Below are positions 26,091 through 33,803 of a stretch of DNA of 56,468 bases, piece by piece. Within the stretch, counting starts at the first letter, position 1. Every line of letters begins with the position of its first letter. Origin of the DNA: Blautia sp. (GTDB lineage: Bacteria; Bacillota; Clostridia; Lachnospirales; Lachnospiraceae); assembly GCA_021772055.1 (NCBI GenBank), contig JAETNR010000029.1, forward strand, positions 1 to 56,468, written 5' to 3'. The notes beneath the pieces were generated by a model. It was not told where the DNA came from, made no database searches, and was given only the letters and a program-made list of their open reading frames with translations. The position numbers were made by a program, and so were the translations under genes.

Positions 26091-26118
26091 GTGCTGATGA
26101 TTCCGAAATCATCAGCAC
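26091..26118 (+). terminator. terminator of the second LacI-type regulator
   Basis: GTGCTGATGATT and AATCATCAGCAC form a perfect 12-bp stem with a 4-nt loop; CTTTTT follows 8 nt later on the plus strand. Confidence 0.85.
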
Positions 26119-26130
26119 GACATCACTTTT

Positions 26131-26379
26131 TCAGGAATTATTCTTAACAGCAGCGCGAAGTGCAATCTCATGTGCTTTTAGCCGGGGATGCTCTATCTCG
26201 TGAAAATGAACCACATACTCTGTTTCCGGAGTCTTCTTATACATATCCGGCCACATGGCATGCCCGGTAAAAGCAGCGAAATCCAGCTGGCTCTTCGCTC
26301 TTTTTATCGCATTCTCCAGGCTGCCGAAGCCATATGAGATTCCACAATGATTATGTAAATCTCCCCAATAAATGTTCAT
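26131..26379 (-). pseudogene. remnant of a PHP-like metal-dependent protein
   Basis: The 82 codons begin MNIYWGDLHNHCGISYGFGS, a metal-binding GDLHNH motif at the start of PHP-like/DUF3604-type proteins, and continue with AIKRAKSQLDFAAFTGHAMW. Related proteins are several hundred residues long, so only the N-terminal part is left. The last 25 residues (EIEHPRLKAHEIALRAAVKN) do not read as a normal continuation, which suggests an internal deletion joining start and end. The binding site before the ATG is weak. Related full-length proteins occur near sugar-use genes. It is probably not functional. Confidence 0.6.
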
Positions 26380-26395
26380 TCCGCTTTCACCACAC

Positions 26396-26444
26396 AAAAA
26401 AGCTGCTATACCAGGATCTCACGATCCCCGGCACAGCAGCTTTC
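26396..26444 (-). terminator. terminator of ftsZ
   Basis: AGCTGCT arms enclose a second small stem (GGATC / GATCC), and T6 follows on the minus strand. It ends the dcw cluster transcript just before the PHP-like remnant. Confidence 0.85.
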
Positions 26445-26470
26445 GCTGTTCGTCAGAAAATATTCAATTC

Positions 26471-27637
26471 TTATCTGTTTCTCAGAAAATCCGGAATCTG
26501 AATGTCTTTCTTCTGCACCGTACTGGACGGAACCTTCGGGCTATTAAAAGAAGAATTCATATTAGGCAGGCTGAAGCTTGGCATATTCATACTGCTGGTC
26601 TGTCCTGCGCCTGTACCCGGCTTCTTCATACCAAAAGGAGAAGAAGAGGTTCTTCCTCCAAAGCTGTTGTTGTTCGTCTGAGCTGCTGCATCTGTCAGGC
26701 CGGTTGCGATAACCGTAATTCTTGCATAATCAGCAACAGAATCATCATACATAGCACCAAAGATGATGTTTGCATCCTCTCCTGTAAGCTCCTGAACATA
26801 GCTTGCAGCATCATTGGCATCCATAAGAGAGATATCTCCGGAAATATTGATAATGACATGGGTAGCACCTTTGATGGTAGTCTCCAGAAGCGGAGAAGAT
26901 ACTGCCTGCTGAACAGCCTCCATAGCCTTATCATCGCCGCGTGCTTCTCCGATACCGATATGTGCAATTCCTTTATCTGTCATTACCGTCTGTACGTCTG
27001 CAAAGTCAAGGTTGATCAGTGCAGGCAGGTTGATCAGGTCTGTGATTCCCTGTACAGCCTGCTGAAGGACTTCGTCAGCCTTACGAAGTGCTTCAGGCAT
27101 CGTTGTACGGCGGTCAACGATCTCCAGTAATTTATCATTCGGAATAACGATCAAGGTATCTACCGATTTCTTCAGATTTTCGATTCCGGCGAGGGCATTG
27201 TTCATACGGGTTTTTGCTTCAAAACGGAATGGCTTGGTAACAACGCCTACCGTCAGGATCCCCATTTCTTTTGCTGCATTGGCAATTACAGGTGCTGCAC
27301 CTGTTCCGGTTCCGCCGCCCATACCGCAGGTAACGAAAACCATGTCTGCACCTTCCATCAACTGTTTCACTTCTTCTATGCTCTCCTCCGCAGCCTTCTG
27401 GCCAACTTCCGGCTGTGCTCCGGCACCAAGGCCCTTTGTTATCTTTTCTCCAATCTGAAGTACTGTCGGAGCTTTACACAGAGTTAAAGCCTGTTTATCA
27501 GTATTGACACCTACAAACTCTACTCCGCCGATGGTTTCTTCCACCATTCTGTTTACTGCATTATTTCCGGCTCCACCTACGCCAATGACAATAATTTTCG
27601 CAGATGACTCAGCCTCATTTGTCATAATCTCTAACAA
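26471..27637 (-). CDS. ftsZ: cell division GTPase FtsZ, TTG start
   Basis: FtsZ polymerises with GTP into the Z-ring that recruits the division machinery. The 388-residue protein has the nucleotide loop [15 protein letters not shown] (17-31), the tubulin signature [10 protein letters not shown] (107-116) and the C-terminal partner-binding peptide [10 protein letters not shown] preceded by a glycine/serine/asparagine linker. The best start is a TTG at 27637 with GGAGG 7 nt upstream; the first ATG four codons later lacks a spaced site. It is the last gene of the dcw cluster but has its own strong promoter. Confidence 0.97.
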   Translation of the reverse strand: MLEIMTNEAESSAKIIVIGVGGAGNNAVNRMVEETIGGVEFVGVNTDKQALTLCKAPTVLQIGEKITKGLGAGAQPEVGQKAAEESIEEVKQLMEGADMVFVTCGMGGGTGTGAAPVIANAAKEMGILTVGVVTKPFRFEAKTRMNNALAGIENLKKSVDTLIVIPNDKLLEIVDRRTTMPEALRKADEVLQQAVQGITDLINLPALINLDFADVQTVMTDKGIAHIGIGEARGDDKAMEAVQQAVSSPLLETTIKGATHVIINISGDISLMDANDAASYVQELTGEDANIIFGAMYDDSVADYARITVIATGLTDAAAQTNNNSFGGRTSSSPFGMKKPGTGAGQTSSMNMPSFSLPNMNSSFNSPKVPSSTVQKKDIQIPDFLRNR

Positions 27638-27709
27638 TGTACTTCCTCCTTTATTTCTCCTGATATCGAAAATTTATTCTAATATTAATATCAAGCTACA
27701 TATAGATAT

Positions 27710-27738
27710 ATCATATATTTTTTTTTCGAATTAATCAA
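27710..27738 (-). promoter_or_regulatory. promoter of ftsZ
   Basis: TTGATT (27733-27738) and TATGAT (27710-27715) are separated by 17 bp on the minus strand, giving a 5' untranslated RNA of about 65 nt. The surrounding 27638-27825 gap is otherwise A/T-rich and empty. Confidence 0.8.
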
Positions 27739-27825
27739 CCACTATTTTTGTTTTTTTATACTTTTTTCAAGAATTTTCGCCAATCCCGTTTCACAATTCC
27801 CGCCGCAATGCTTGTCTTAGCGGTA

Positions 27826-28806
27826 TCATTCGTAATCGTCTTCTGTATAGGTCTCCTCATAAGAATCATCGTAAGATTCCGAATCCCAGTCATCCTCCTC
27901 TGTATCCCACGAGGAAGAATCTTCCAGGGAATCCGGGGTATTTAATGACTCCGGTTTTGGACCTATGTAATTTCCCTCTTCATCATATTCCCCGTCTCCG
28001 GTATATTCGCCGTTTTCGTCATAGCCCCCTGTCCAGTTTTCAGCCGTGATCTCTTCCACTTCTTCTTCAAATGTAGGCTTTGCACTGTCCGTATCGCTCT
28101 CCAGGTGAAGGATTCCTTTTTTGCCTGTAATCAGCGGCAGAATGGCAAATGCCCTGGACATCTTATTCTCCAGATTCTGGTCGCTCCCCACCTGAACGGT
28201 AATATCTCCGTATATCAGGCTGATCTGGTTATTCTCATCAAAGGAGATATGATCCGGAAGCATATCATTCTTCTGGAATATAATAGAGAGCGCAACTGCG
28301 GTATTCAAAATGGTCTTCCCCTTGATGGGAAGCTTTTCATTCAGGATCACATTCTCCACATGAATACCGTCAAAATACGGGATCTTCTCCGCGCGCTCAC
28401 GGGAACTTTCCACAAAGATCCCGTTCCTGTCAAAATACACATAGCTGTCCAGATAGGGAATACAGCCCACAGGCTGCTTTTCCTTCACGCTGATCACAAT
28501 GGTGTTTCGGCTCAGCTGCTTTACGCGAAAACCTTCCACAAAGGGAATATCTCCTGCCTCATCCGTAGAACAAAAAATCGGGGCAAGCACAGAGTTTCCG
28601 GCTGCGGGTCCCTGAAGGATCATCTCCTTTAGTTCGCTCTCAGAATAATGGCTGCTGTCCATCACTTCTACATATTGTACTCTAAAGTAGGTAAAAAAGA
28701 AAATAAGTCCGACCAGTATCAAAGCCGCCAGACCTATTCCAATAAATTGCCAGGTCTTTTTTGTAATCTTATTGCGCAATTGAGTTCGTAGATTGTTTTT
28801 TTTCAT
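27826..28806 (-). CDS. ftsQ: division protein FtsQ/DivIB with acidic C-terminal tail
   Basis: FtsQ/DivIB is a bitopic divisome protein that links FtsL/FtsB-type partners. The 326-residue protein has a short basic cytoplasmic N-terminus, one membrane segment (about 21-40), a POTRA domain (about 43-110, starting VQYVEVMDSSHYSESELK) and a beta domain to about 240. Residues 245-326 are an acidic, low-complexity tail with DENGEY, DEEGNY and Asp/Glu/Tyr/Ser-rich runs, which is unusual in length. Its start lies inside the end of murA (38-bp overlap). Start and fold are clear. Confidence 0.9.
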   Translation of the reverse strand: MKKNNLRTQLRNKITKKTWQFIGIGLAALILVGLIFFFTYFRVQYVEVMDSSHYSESELKEMILQGPAAGNSVLAPIFCSTDEAGDIPFVEGFRVKQLSRNTIVISVKEKQPVGCIPYLDSYVYFDRNGIFVESSRERAEKIPYFDGIHVENVILNEKLPIKGKTILNTAVALSIIFQKNDMLPDHISFDENNQISLIYGDITVQVGSDQNLENKMSRAFAILPLITGKKGILHLESDTDSAKPTFEEEVEEITAENWTGGYDENGEYTGDGEYDEEGNYIGPKPESLNTPDSLEDSSSWDTEEDDWDSESYDDSYEETYTEDDYE

Positions 28807-30079
28807 TGAAATTCGTTCCTGTATCTTTCATAATCACGCCGCCAAGAGCGGTCAAATCTTCGCATATATGCTCATATCCCCGGCAGATGTAGGAATATCC
28901 CCGCACCACCGTTTCTCCCCGGGCTGCAAGGGCTGCGATCACAAGGGCTGCCCCGCCCCGAAGCTCTTCTGCATAAACCGTACTTCCATGAAGAGACGAA
29001 CCTCCCTGAATCCAGGCATCGTTTCCTTCCACGGTAATCCCGGCACCCATGCGGTTTATTTCTGCTGCCGCCTTAAAACGGGCTTCAAAAATCGTCTCAC
29101 GGATACAGCTCTTTCCCGGAATCGTTGCAAGGACTGCCAGTAAGGGAGACTGCAGGTCTGTGGGAAATCCCGGATACACTTCTGTCTCCAAAAAAGGAAT
29201 GGGATATCCAACCCCGCTTCCGTCAGCTATTAGTTTACCACTCTTTGCTTTGTATTGTCCACCCATTTTCCCATATACTTTCAGGAAAGCATCCAGTTCT
29301 CCATCCGGATAGTTTTCAAGAACAATTTTTCCCCTGGTTGCGGCACAGGCACAGAGGTAGGTTCCTGCTACGATCCGATCCGGCGGCACTTCCATCTCCC
29401 CGCCCCGAAGTTCCTTTACGCCCTTAATATAAATACAGTCCCCTCCGTCTCCCCGGATATCTGCTCCCATTCCCCGGAGATACCGGCAAAGCCATTGAAT
29501 CTCCGGCTCCCTGGCACAATTTTCCAGGCAGGTTTCCCCCTTTGCAAGAACAGCCCCCAGTATCCCCTGTTCCGTAGCTCCCACGCTTTTGTGAGGAAAG
29601 GTGATCTCCGCTCCGGTAAGCCCGCTGCAGGATGCGGAAATAAAAAAAGGCTCCTCCGCAATTTCCGCTCCTAATTTTCGAAGAGCATACAAATGAAGGT
29701 CAATAGGCCGCTGCCCGATGACACATCCGCCCGGGTATCCCAGGCACCCACTGCCGCACCGTCCCAGAAGAGCGCCCAGAAGGATCACAGAAGAACGCAT
29801 TTTTCCCGTAAATACACAGGGAATCGACTTTCCATCCCCATGGGTGCAATCCATATACAGATCATGGCCTTCCCACCAGGTCACTGCCCCCAGTTCCTTC
29901 AAAATCGACTCCATGCAAAATACGTCTGCAATTTTCGGACAGCCCTTAAGCACACTGACTCCCCGGTGAAGCAGAGAAGCTGCCATCATAGGCAATGCAG
30001 CGTTTTTGGAGCCCTGTACGGATACTGTCCCAGAAAGGGGTTTTCCCCCTGCAATACGAATCTCATCCAAGCCTTTCAC
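28769..30079 (-). CDS. murA: UDP-N-acetylglucosamine 1-carboxyvinyltransferase
   Basis: MurA transfers enolpyruvate to UDP-GlcNAc, the first committed step of peptidoglycan synthesis. The 436-residue protein matches the usual length, with GSKNAALP near residue 23 and the active-site cysteine Cys119 in GYPGGCVIGQRPID, the residue attacked by fosfomycin. GGAALVIAALAARGETVV near the end is also typical. It lies in the dcw cluster between ftsW and ftsQ, with only 2 bp to ftsW, where many bacteria have murG/murC/murB. The Firmicutes often have a second MurA; it may lie elsewhere. Confidence 0.93.
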   Translation of the reverse strand: MKGLDEIRIAGGKPLSGTVSVQGSKNAALPMMAASLLHRGVSVLKGCPKIADVFCMESILKELGAVTWWEGHDLYMDCTHGDGKSIPCVFTGKMRSSVILLGALLGRCGSGCLGYPGGCVIGQRPIDLHLYALRKLGAEIAEEPFFISASCSGLTGAEITFPHKSVGATEQGILGAVLAKGETCLENCAREPEIQWLCRYLRGMGADIRGDGGDCIYIKGVKELRGGEMEVPPDRIVAGTYLCACAATRGKIVLENYPDGELDAFLKVYGKMGGQYKAKSGKLIADGSGVGYPIPFLETEVYPGFPTDLQSPLLAVLATIPGKSCIRETIFEARFKAAAEINRMGAGITVEGNDAWIQGGSSLHGSTVYAEELRGGAALVIAALAARGETVVRGYSYICRGYEHICEDLTALGGVIMKDTGTNFNEKKQSTNSIAQ

Positions 30080-30081
30080 TC

Positions 30082-31209
30082 CTAAAAGGGCCTCTTACTC
30101 TCATTATATGCGCCCGGGTCTTTCCTGTGACTGCTTACGCTTAAAGCCAGCCCCATTTCCGCCAGCAAAAACACCACCGAAGTTCCTCCGTAACTGACAA
30201 AGGGCAGGGTAATTCCCGTATTGGGAATGGTATTGGTCACAACCGCAATGTTCAGGATCACCTGTATGGCCATGTGCCCCATAATCCCGCCGCAGATCAG
30301 GGTTCCCTGGAGATCCCGGCTGTGCGTGGCGATCACGCAAAGGCGCCAGAGAAGAAGCATAAAAAGGATCATGAGGCCTGCCGCTCCAACAAGCCCCAGT
30401 TCCTCACAGATGATGGAAAAAATCATATCATTTTGTGCTTCCGGCACAAATCCCAGCTTCTGAAGGCTGCTTCCAAGTCCTCTGCCAAACAATCCGCCGC
30501 TTCCAATGGCATAAAGCCCCTGAATCGTCTGGAAACCTTTTTCGTACTTTTCCGGATTTCTCCAAATAGCAAGGCGCTCCAGGCGATAGCTCTCTGCAGC
30601 AAGAAAAACAGCCACAAATGCAATCCCCGTCCCGCCAAGTCCGATAAACTGTATGTATTTGGGATTAGAAACAAAAATCAGGATCACACCGATTCCCAGG
30701 ATAATAATCGCTGTACTTAAATTATTGGATCCTACCAGCCCCACAATAGGAAGCAGGGTAAGCATGGTCCTGCACATAAACCAGAATCCTGCAGTACTCT
30801 TTTCCGTGCGGTCGATCTGCCAGGCCAGAAACAGGATCACCGCCACTTTTGCGAACTCCGATGGCTGAAAAGACAGAGGCCCCAGGTTCAGCCAGCGTTT
30901 AGAGCCATTGATTTCCTGCCCTACCATCAGTACCAGCGTTGACAAAATCATGGATAAAATATACGCCAGGGGTGCAAGGGCTGTAAAAAAGCGATAATGA
31001 ATCTTTGTCACGGCATACATTGCCCCGAGCCCCAGTGCAGTTGCAAAAAACTGCTTTTTAAAGTAATAGGCAGTATCATGAAACCGCACCCGTCCATTAT
31101 AGGAGCTGGCGCTGAACATGATCACAAGCCCGAAAGCCGCCAGCACAAGTACGAGAACAAGAAGAGTCATATCCGGCCTGCACTGCTGCTTCTTTTCTTT
31201 TTCAGACAT
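30082..31209 (-). CDS. ftsW: SEDS family lipid II polymerase FtsW/SpoVE
   Basis: SEDS proteins polymerise lipid II into glycan strands together with a class B penicillin-binding protein. The 375-residue membrane protein has about ten membrane segments and the family motifs INGSKRWLNLGPLSFQPSEF (around 100-119), SIICEELGLVGAAGL and GITLPFVSYGGTS near the C-terminus. GGAGG lies 7 nt before the ATG. It lies between murD and murA. Whether it serves division (FtsW) or sporulation (SpoVE) cannot be settled by sequence alone. Confidence 0.93.
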   Translation of the reverse strand: MSEKEKKQQCRPDMTLLVLVLVLAAFGLVIMFSASSYNGRVRFHDTAYYFKKQFFATALGLGAMYAVTKIHYRFFTALAPLAYILSMILSTLVLMVGQEINGSKRWLNLGPLSFQPSEFAKVAVILFLAWQIDRTEKSTAGFWFMCRTMLTLLPIVGLVGSNNLSTAIIILGIGVILIFVSNPKYIQFIGLGGTGIAFVAVFLAAESYRLERLAIWRNPEKYEKGFQTIQGLYAIGSGGLFGRGLGSSLQKLGFVPEAQNDMIFSIICEELGLVGAAGLMILFMLLLWRLCVIATHSRDLQGTLICGGIMGHMAIQVILNIAVVTNTIPNTGITLPFVSYGGTSVVFLLAEMGLALSVSSHRKDPGAYNESKRPF

Positions 31210-31318
31210 GACACGGCCTCCGGAGTATGGGTGTTATTTATAAATATGACATGGGATGGGGCAGATATGCAAAAATCCATGAAAATCAAAGTTTCCTTCT
31301 GCTGGGAATAATTGCTGA

Positions 31319-31345
31319 CACCCGGCTGCGGGATGCAGCCGGGTG
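31319..31345. repeat. perfect 11-bp palindrome between murD and ftsW
   Basis: CACCCGGCTGC and GCAGCCGGGTG flank a 5-nt loop. There is no T-run on the minus strand, so this may be an mRNA-stabilising stem rather than an intrinsic terminator. The rest of the 161-bp gap shows no convincing promoter. Confidence 0.75.
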
Positions 31346-31370
31346 CCGGATTTACCTGATAGAACATTTT

Positions 31371-32726
31371 CTAAAGCGCTCTCACATACTCTTTAAACAT
31401 ATCCCCGCGCTGCTCATAATTGTCAAACTGTCCCCAGCTTGCGCAGGCAGGGGAAAGAAGCACTGCGTCCCCGGGAGATGCCTTTTCCCGGCAAACCTCT
31501 ACAGCTTCCTTAAGGTCCTCACACAAAATAATATCAAAAAAGCCAAGCTTTTCGGCTGTTTCTTTAATCTTTTCCTTCGTCTGCCCGATCAGCACAAGAC
31601 ATTTCACTTTTCCGTCAAAGGCCTGAATCCATTCCTCATAACCGGAGCCCTTATCGTATCCTCCGCCAATGAGCAAAGTAGGCCTGTTCATTGCCTGAAT
31701 TCCTTTTATAGCCGCATCCGGATTGGTTCCCTTGGAGTCATTGTAGTAAACTACTCCGTTTTTCTCTGTCACGTACTCGATTCTGTGAGGCACGGCAGTA
31801 AACTCCCGGACACTTTTTCGAATACTTTCTGCAGGCACGCCTGCATAATACGCCATTGCAGCCGCAGCCATAGCATTCTCGTAATTATGCTGTCCCAGGA
31901 TCTTAAGCTCCGAAGTTTTTACAATGGGAATCTCTTTTTCCTTTGTCTTCAGCACAATGAGATCCCCGTCCAGGAAGATTCCCTCCTCAAGCTTACGAAC
32001 ACTGGAAAAATAAACAACCTTAGGGGTGATCGTCTCTCCAAACCTGCGCAGCACCTCATCCTCATAATTCAGGACACAGACCTCCTCCGGCCCCTGGTTT
32101 TTCACGATCAGTTCCTTCACGCGTATGTACTCTTCCATGGTATGGTGACGATTCAGATGATCTTCCGTAATATTTAATATAGCACTGACCTTCGGTGCAA
32201 ACTTCTCAATGGTCTCCAGCTGAAAGCTGCTGATCTCTGCAACTGTCGTGCTGTTTTCCGTCATCTCCGCAGCCTTGGAAGTATAGGGGGTTCCGATATT
32301 TCCCACCACAAAAACCGACTCCTTAAAATCCCCCATGATCTTGCCTAAAAGCGCAGTGGTAGTGGTTTTTCCATTGGTTCCCGTAATGGCAAAAACTTCT
32401 CCCTTACCGGTGCGGTAAGCCAGTTCTACCTCCCCCCAGACCGGAAGGCCCTGCTCATAGAAGCTTTTTACAAGAGGAATGTCCGTAGGGACGCCGGGAC
32501 TCAATACCACCAAATCCAGCTTGTCCTGCACCTCTTTCGGCAGTTCCCCTGCATAAATCTCCAGGGAATAATCCCCTGAAGTCTTATGTATCACTGCCTC
32601 TTTATCAATCTTTTCATTCCCGTCATAGATGATCGGATGAGCACCTGCCCTGCCCAAAAGATCGGCAGCACCGATTCCGCTCTTTCCGGATCCGAATACG
32701 AGAACCTTTTTCTCTTTAAAATCCAT
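31371..32726 (-). CDS. murD: UDP-N-acetylmuramoyl-L-alanine--D-glutamate ligase
   Basis: MurD adds D-glutamate to UDP-MurNAc-L-Ala in the cytoplasm. The 451-residue length is typical. An N-terminal Rossmann domain opens KVLVFGSGKSGIGAADLL, the central ATPase has EVFAITGTNGKTTTTALLG (about 110-128), and the C-terminal domain has HRIEYVTEKNGVVYYNDSKG and TLLIGGGYDKG. It lies 18 bp after mraY and probably shares its transcript. Confidence 0.97.
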   Translation of the reverse strand: MDFKEKKVLVFGSGKSGIGAADLLGRAGAHPIIYDGNEKIDKEAVIHKTSGDYSLEIYAGELPKEVQDKLDLVVLSPGVPTDIPLVKSFYEQGLPVWGEVELAYRTGKGEVFAITGTNGKTTTTALLGKIMGDFKESVFVVGNIGTPYTSKAAEMTENSTTVAEISSFQLETIEKFAPKVSAILNITEDHLNRHHTMEEYIRVKELIVKNQGPEEVCVLNYEDEVLRRFGETITPKVVYFSSVRKLEEGIFLDGDLIVLKTKEKEIPIVKTSELKILGQHNYENAMAAAAMAYYAGVPAESIRKSVREFTAVPHRIEYVTEKNGVVYYNDSKGTNPDAAIKGIQAMNRPTLLIGGGYDKGSGYEEWIQAFDGKVKCLVLIGQTKEKIKETAEKLGFFDIILCEDLKEAVEVCREKASPGDAVLLSPACASWGQFDNYEQRGDMFKEYVRAL

Positions 32727-32744
32727 TTCTGTTTTCTCTCCCTT

Positions 32745-33707
32745 CTATAATGCCAGCAGTGCGATCAGGCACATGATTGCAGTCACTACGGAAAATACTG
32801 CAACCACTCTCGTCTCAGACCATCCGCAAAGCTCAAAATGATGGTGAATAGGAGCCATCTTAAAGATCCTTTTGCCGTGGGTAGCCTTAAAATAGGTTAC
32901 CTGCATGATCACAGACAAAACCTCTGCCAGGTAGATCAGTCCCACCAGCAGGATAAAAAGAGGCATCTGCATCATATAAGCCGCACCGGCAACAAATCCT
33001 CCAAGAGCCAGAGAGCCTGTATCCCCCATAAAGACCTTTGCCGGATATACATTAAACAGAAGGAATCCCATCAGACCGCCCACCACTGCACAGGTAATGG
33101 GCTCAATCCCGGACTGGGTGCCAATGGAAACCACCGTAAAAAATACCGCTACAATGAGGGTCACACTGGAAGCCAGACCGTCAAGTCCGTCCGTAAAGTT
33201 TACACCGTTTACTGTACCGATTACAGCAAAAAACAGTACCGGAATGGCAAGCCAGCCCATATTCAGATAATGTCCCGGCCAGAAGGGGATCCTCATGTTC
33301 AGGGAAACATCTGTATAATTCATCAGATAAAACACAAAAATACCGGTTAAAACCACCTGGAGCAAAAACTTCTGCCAGGGAAGAAGCCCGTCTGAGCGTT
33401 TCAATACCACCTTCAGATAATCATCCAGAAACCCGATGATGCCAAATCCCAGTGTCAGAAACAGCACAGGAATGATCTTCGGGTAATCCTTCATAAAAAA
33501 GAGCGAAGTTACCACAACAGCAATCAGGAAAATAACGCCGCCCATTGTGGGAGTTCCTGCTTTTTTCAAATGAGATTGTACCCCCTCGGTTCTCTCTGTC
33601 TGTCCCATTTTCAGCTTCCGTAAAAAAGGAATCACAATGGGGCCTAACGCCACACTGATAATAAAAGAAATCAGTACCGGAATTACAAATTTAAAATTCA
33701 TCCTCAC
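32745..33707 (-). CDS. mraY: phospho-N-acetylmuramoyl-pentapeptide-transferase
   Basis: MraY moves phospho-MurNAc-pentapeptide onto undecaprenyl phosphate, giving lipid I. The 320-residue membrane protein has ten hydrophobic segments and the catalytic motifs GFLDDYLKVVLKRSDGL, NFTDGLDGLASS and the triple-histidine region MAPIHHHFELCGWSE. GTPTMGGVIFL near the N-terminus is also diagnostic. It has its own promoter about 70 bp upstream and starts the mraY-murD segment. Confidence 0.98.
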   Translation of the reverse strand: MRMNFKFVIPVLISFIISVALGPIVIPFLRKLKMGQTERTEGVQSHLKKAGTPTMGGVIFLIAVVVTSLFFMKDYPKIIPVLFLTLGFGIIGFLDDYLKVVLKRSDGLLPWQKFLLQVVLTGIFVFYLMNYTDVSLNMRIPFWPGHYLNMGWLAIPVLFFAVIGTVNGVNFTDGLDGLASSVTLIVAVFFTVVSIGTQSGIEPITCAVVGGLMGFLLFNVYPAKVFMGDTGSLALGGFVAGAAYMMQMPLFILLVGLIYLAEVLSVIMQVTYFKATHGKRIFKMAPIHHHFELCGWSETRVVAVFSVVTAIMCLIALLAL

Positions 33708-33774
33708 ACCTCATATCATTCTTTTGTTTTTCATAGCAGGCAGGGGCCTTCCGGGCACCTGCGATGCATCTTTT

Positions 33775-33803
33775 AGTATAAGGCTTTTTTCTCCAATTAT
33801 CAA
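33775..33803 (-). promoter_or_regulatory. internal promoter ahead of mraY
   Basis: TTGATA (33798-33803) and TATACT (33775-33780) are separated by 17 bp on the minus strand. The -35 box overlaps the stop codon of the upstream penicillin-binding protein. Confidence 0.8.
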
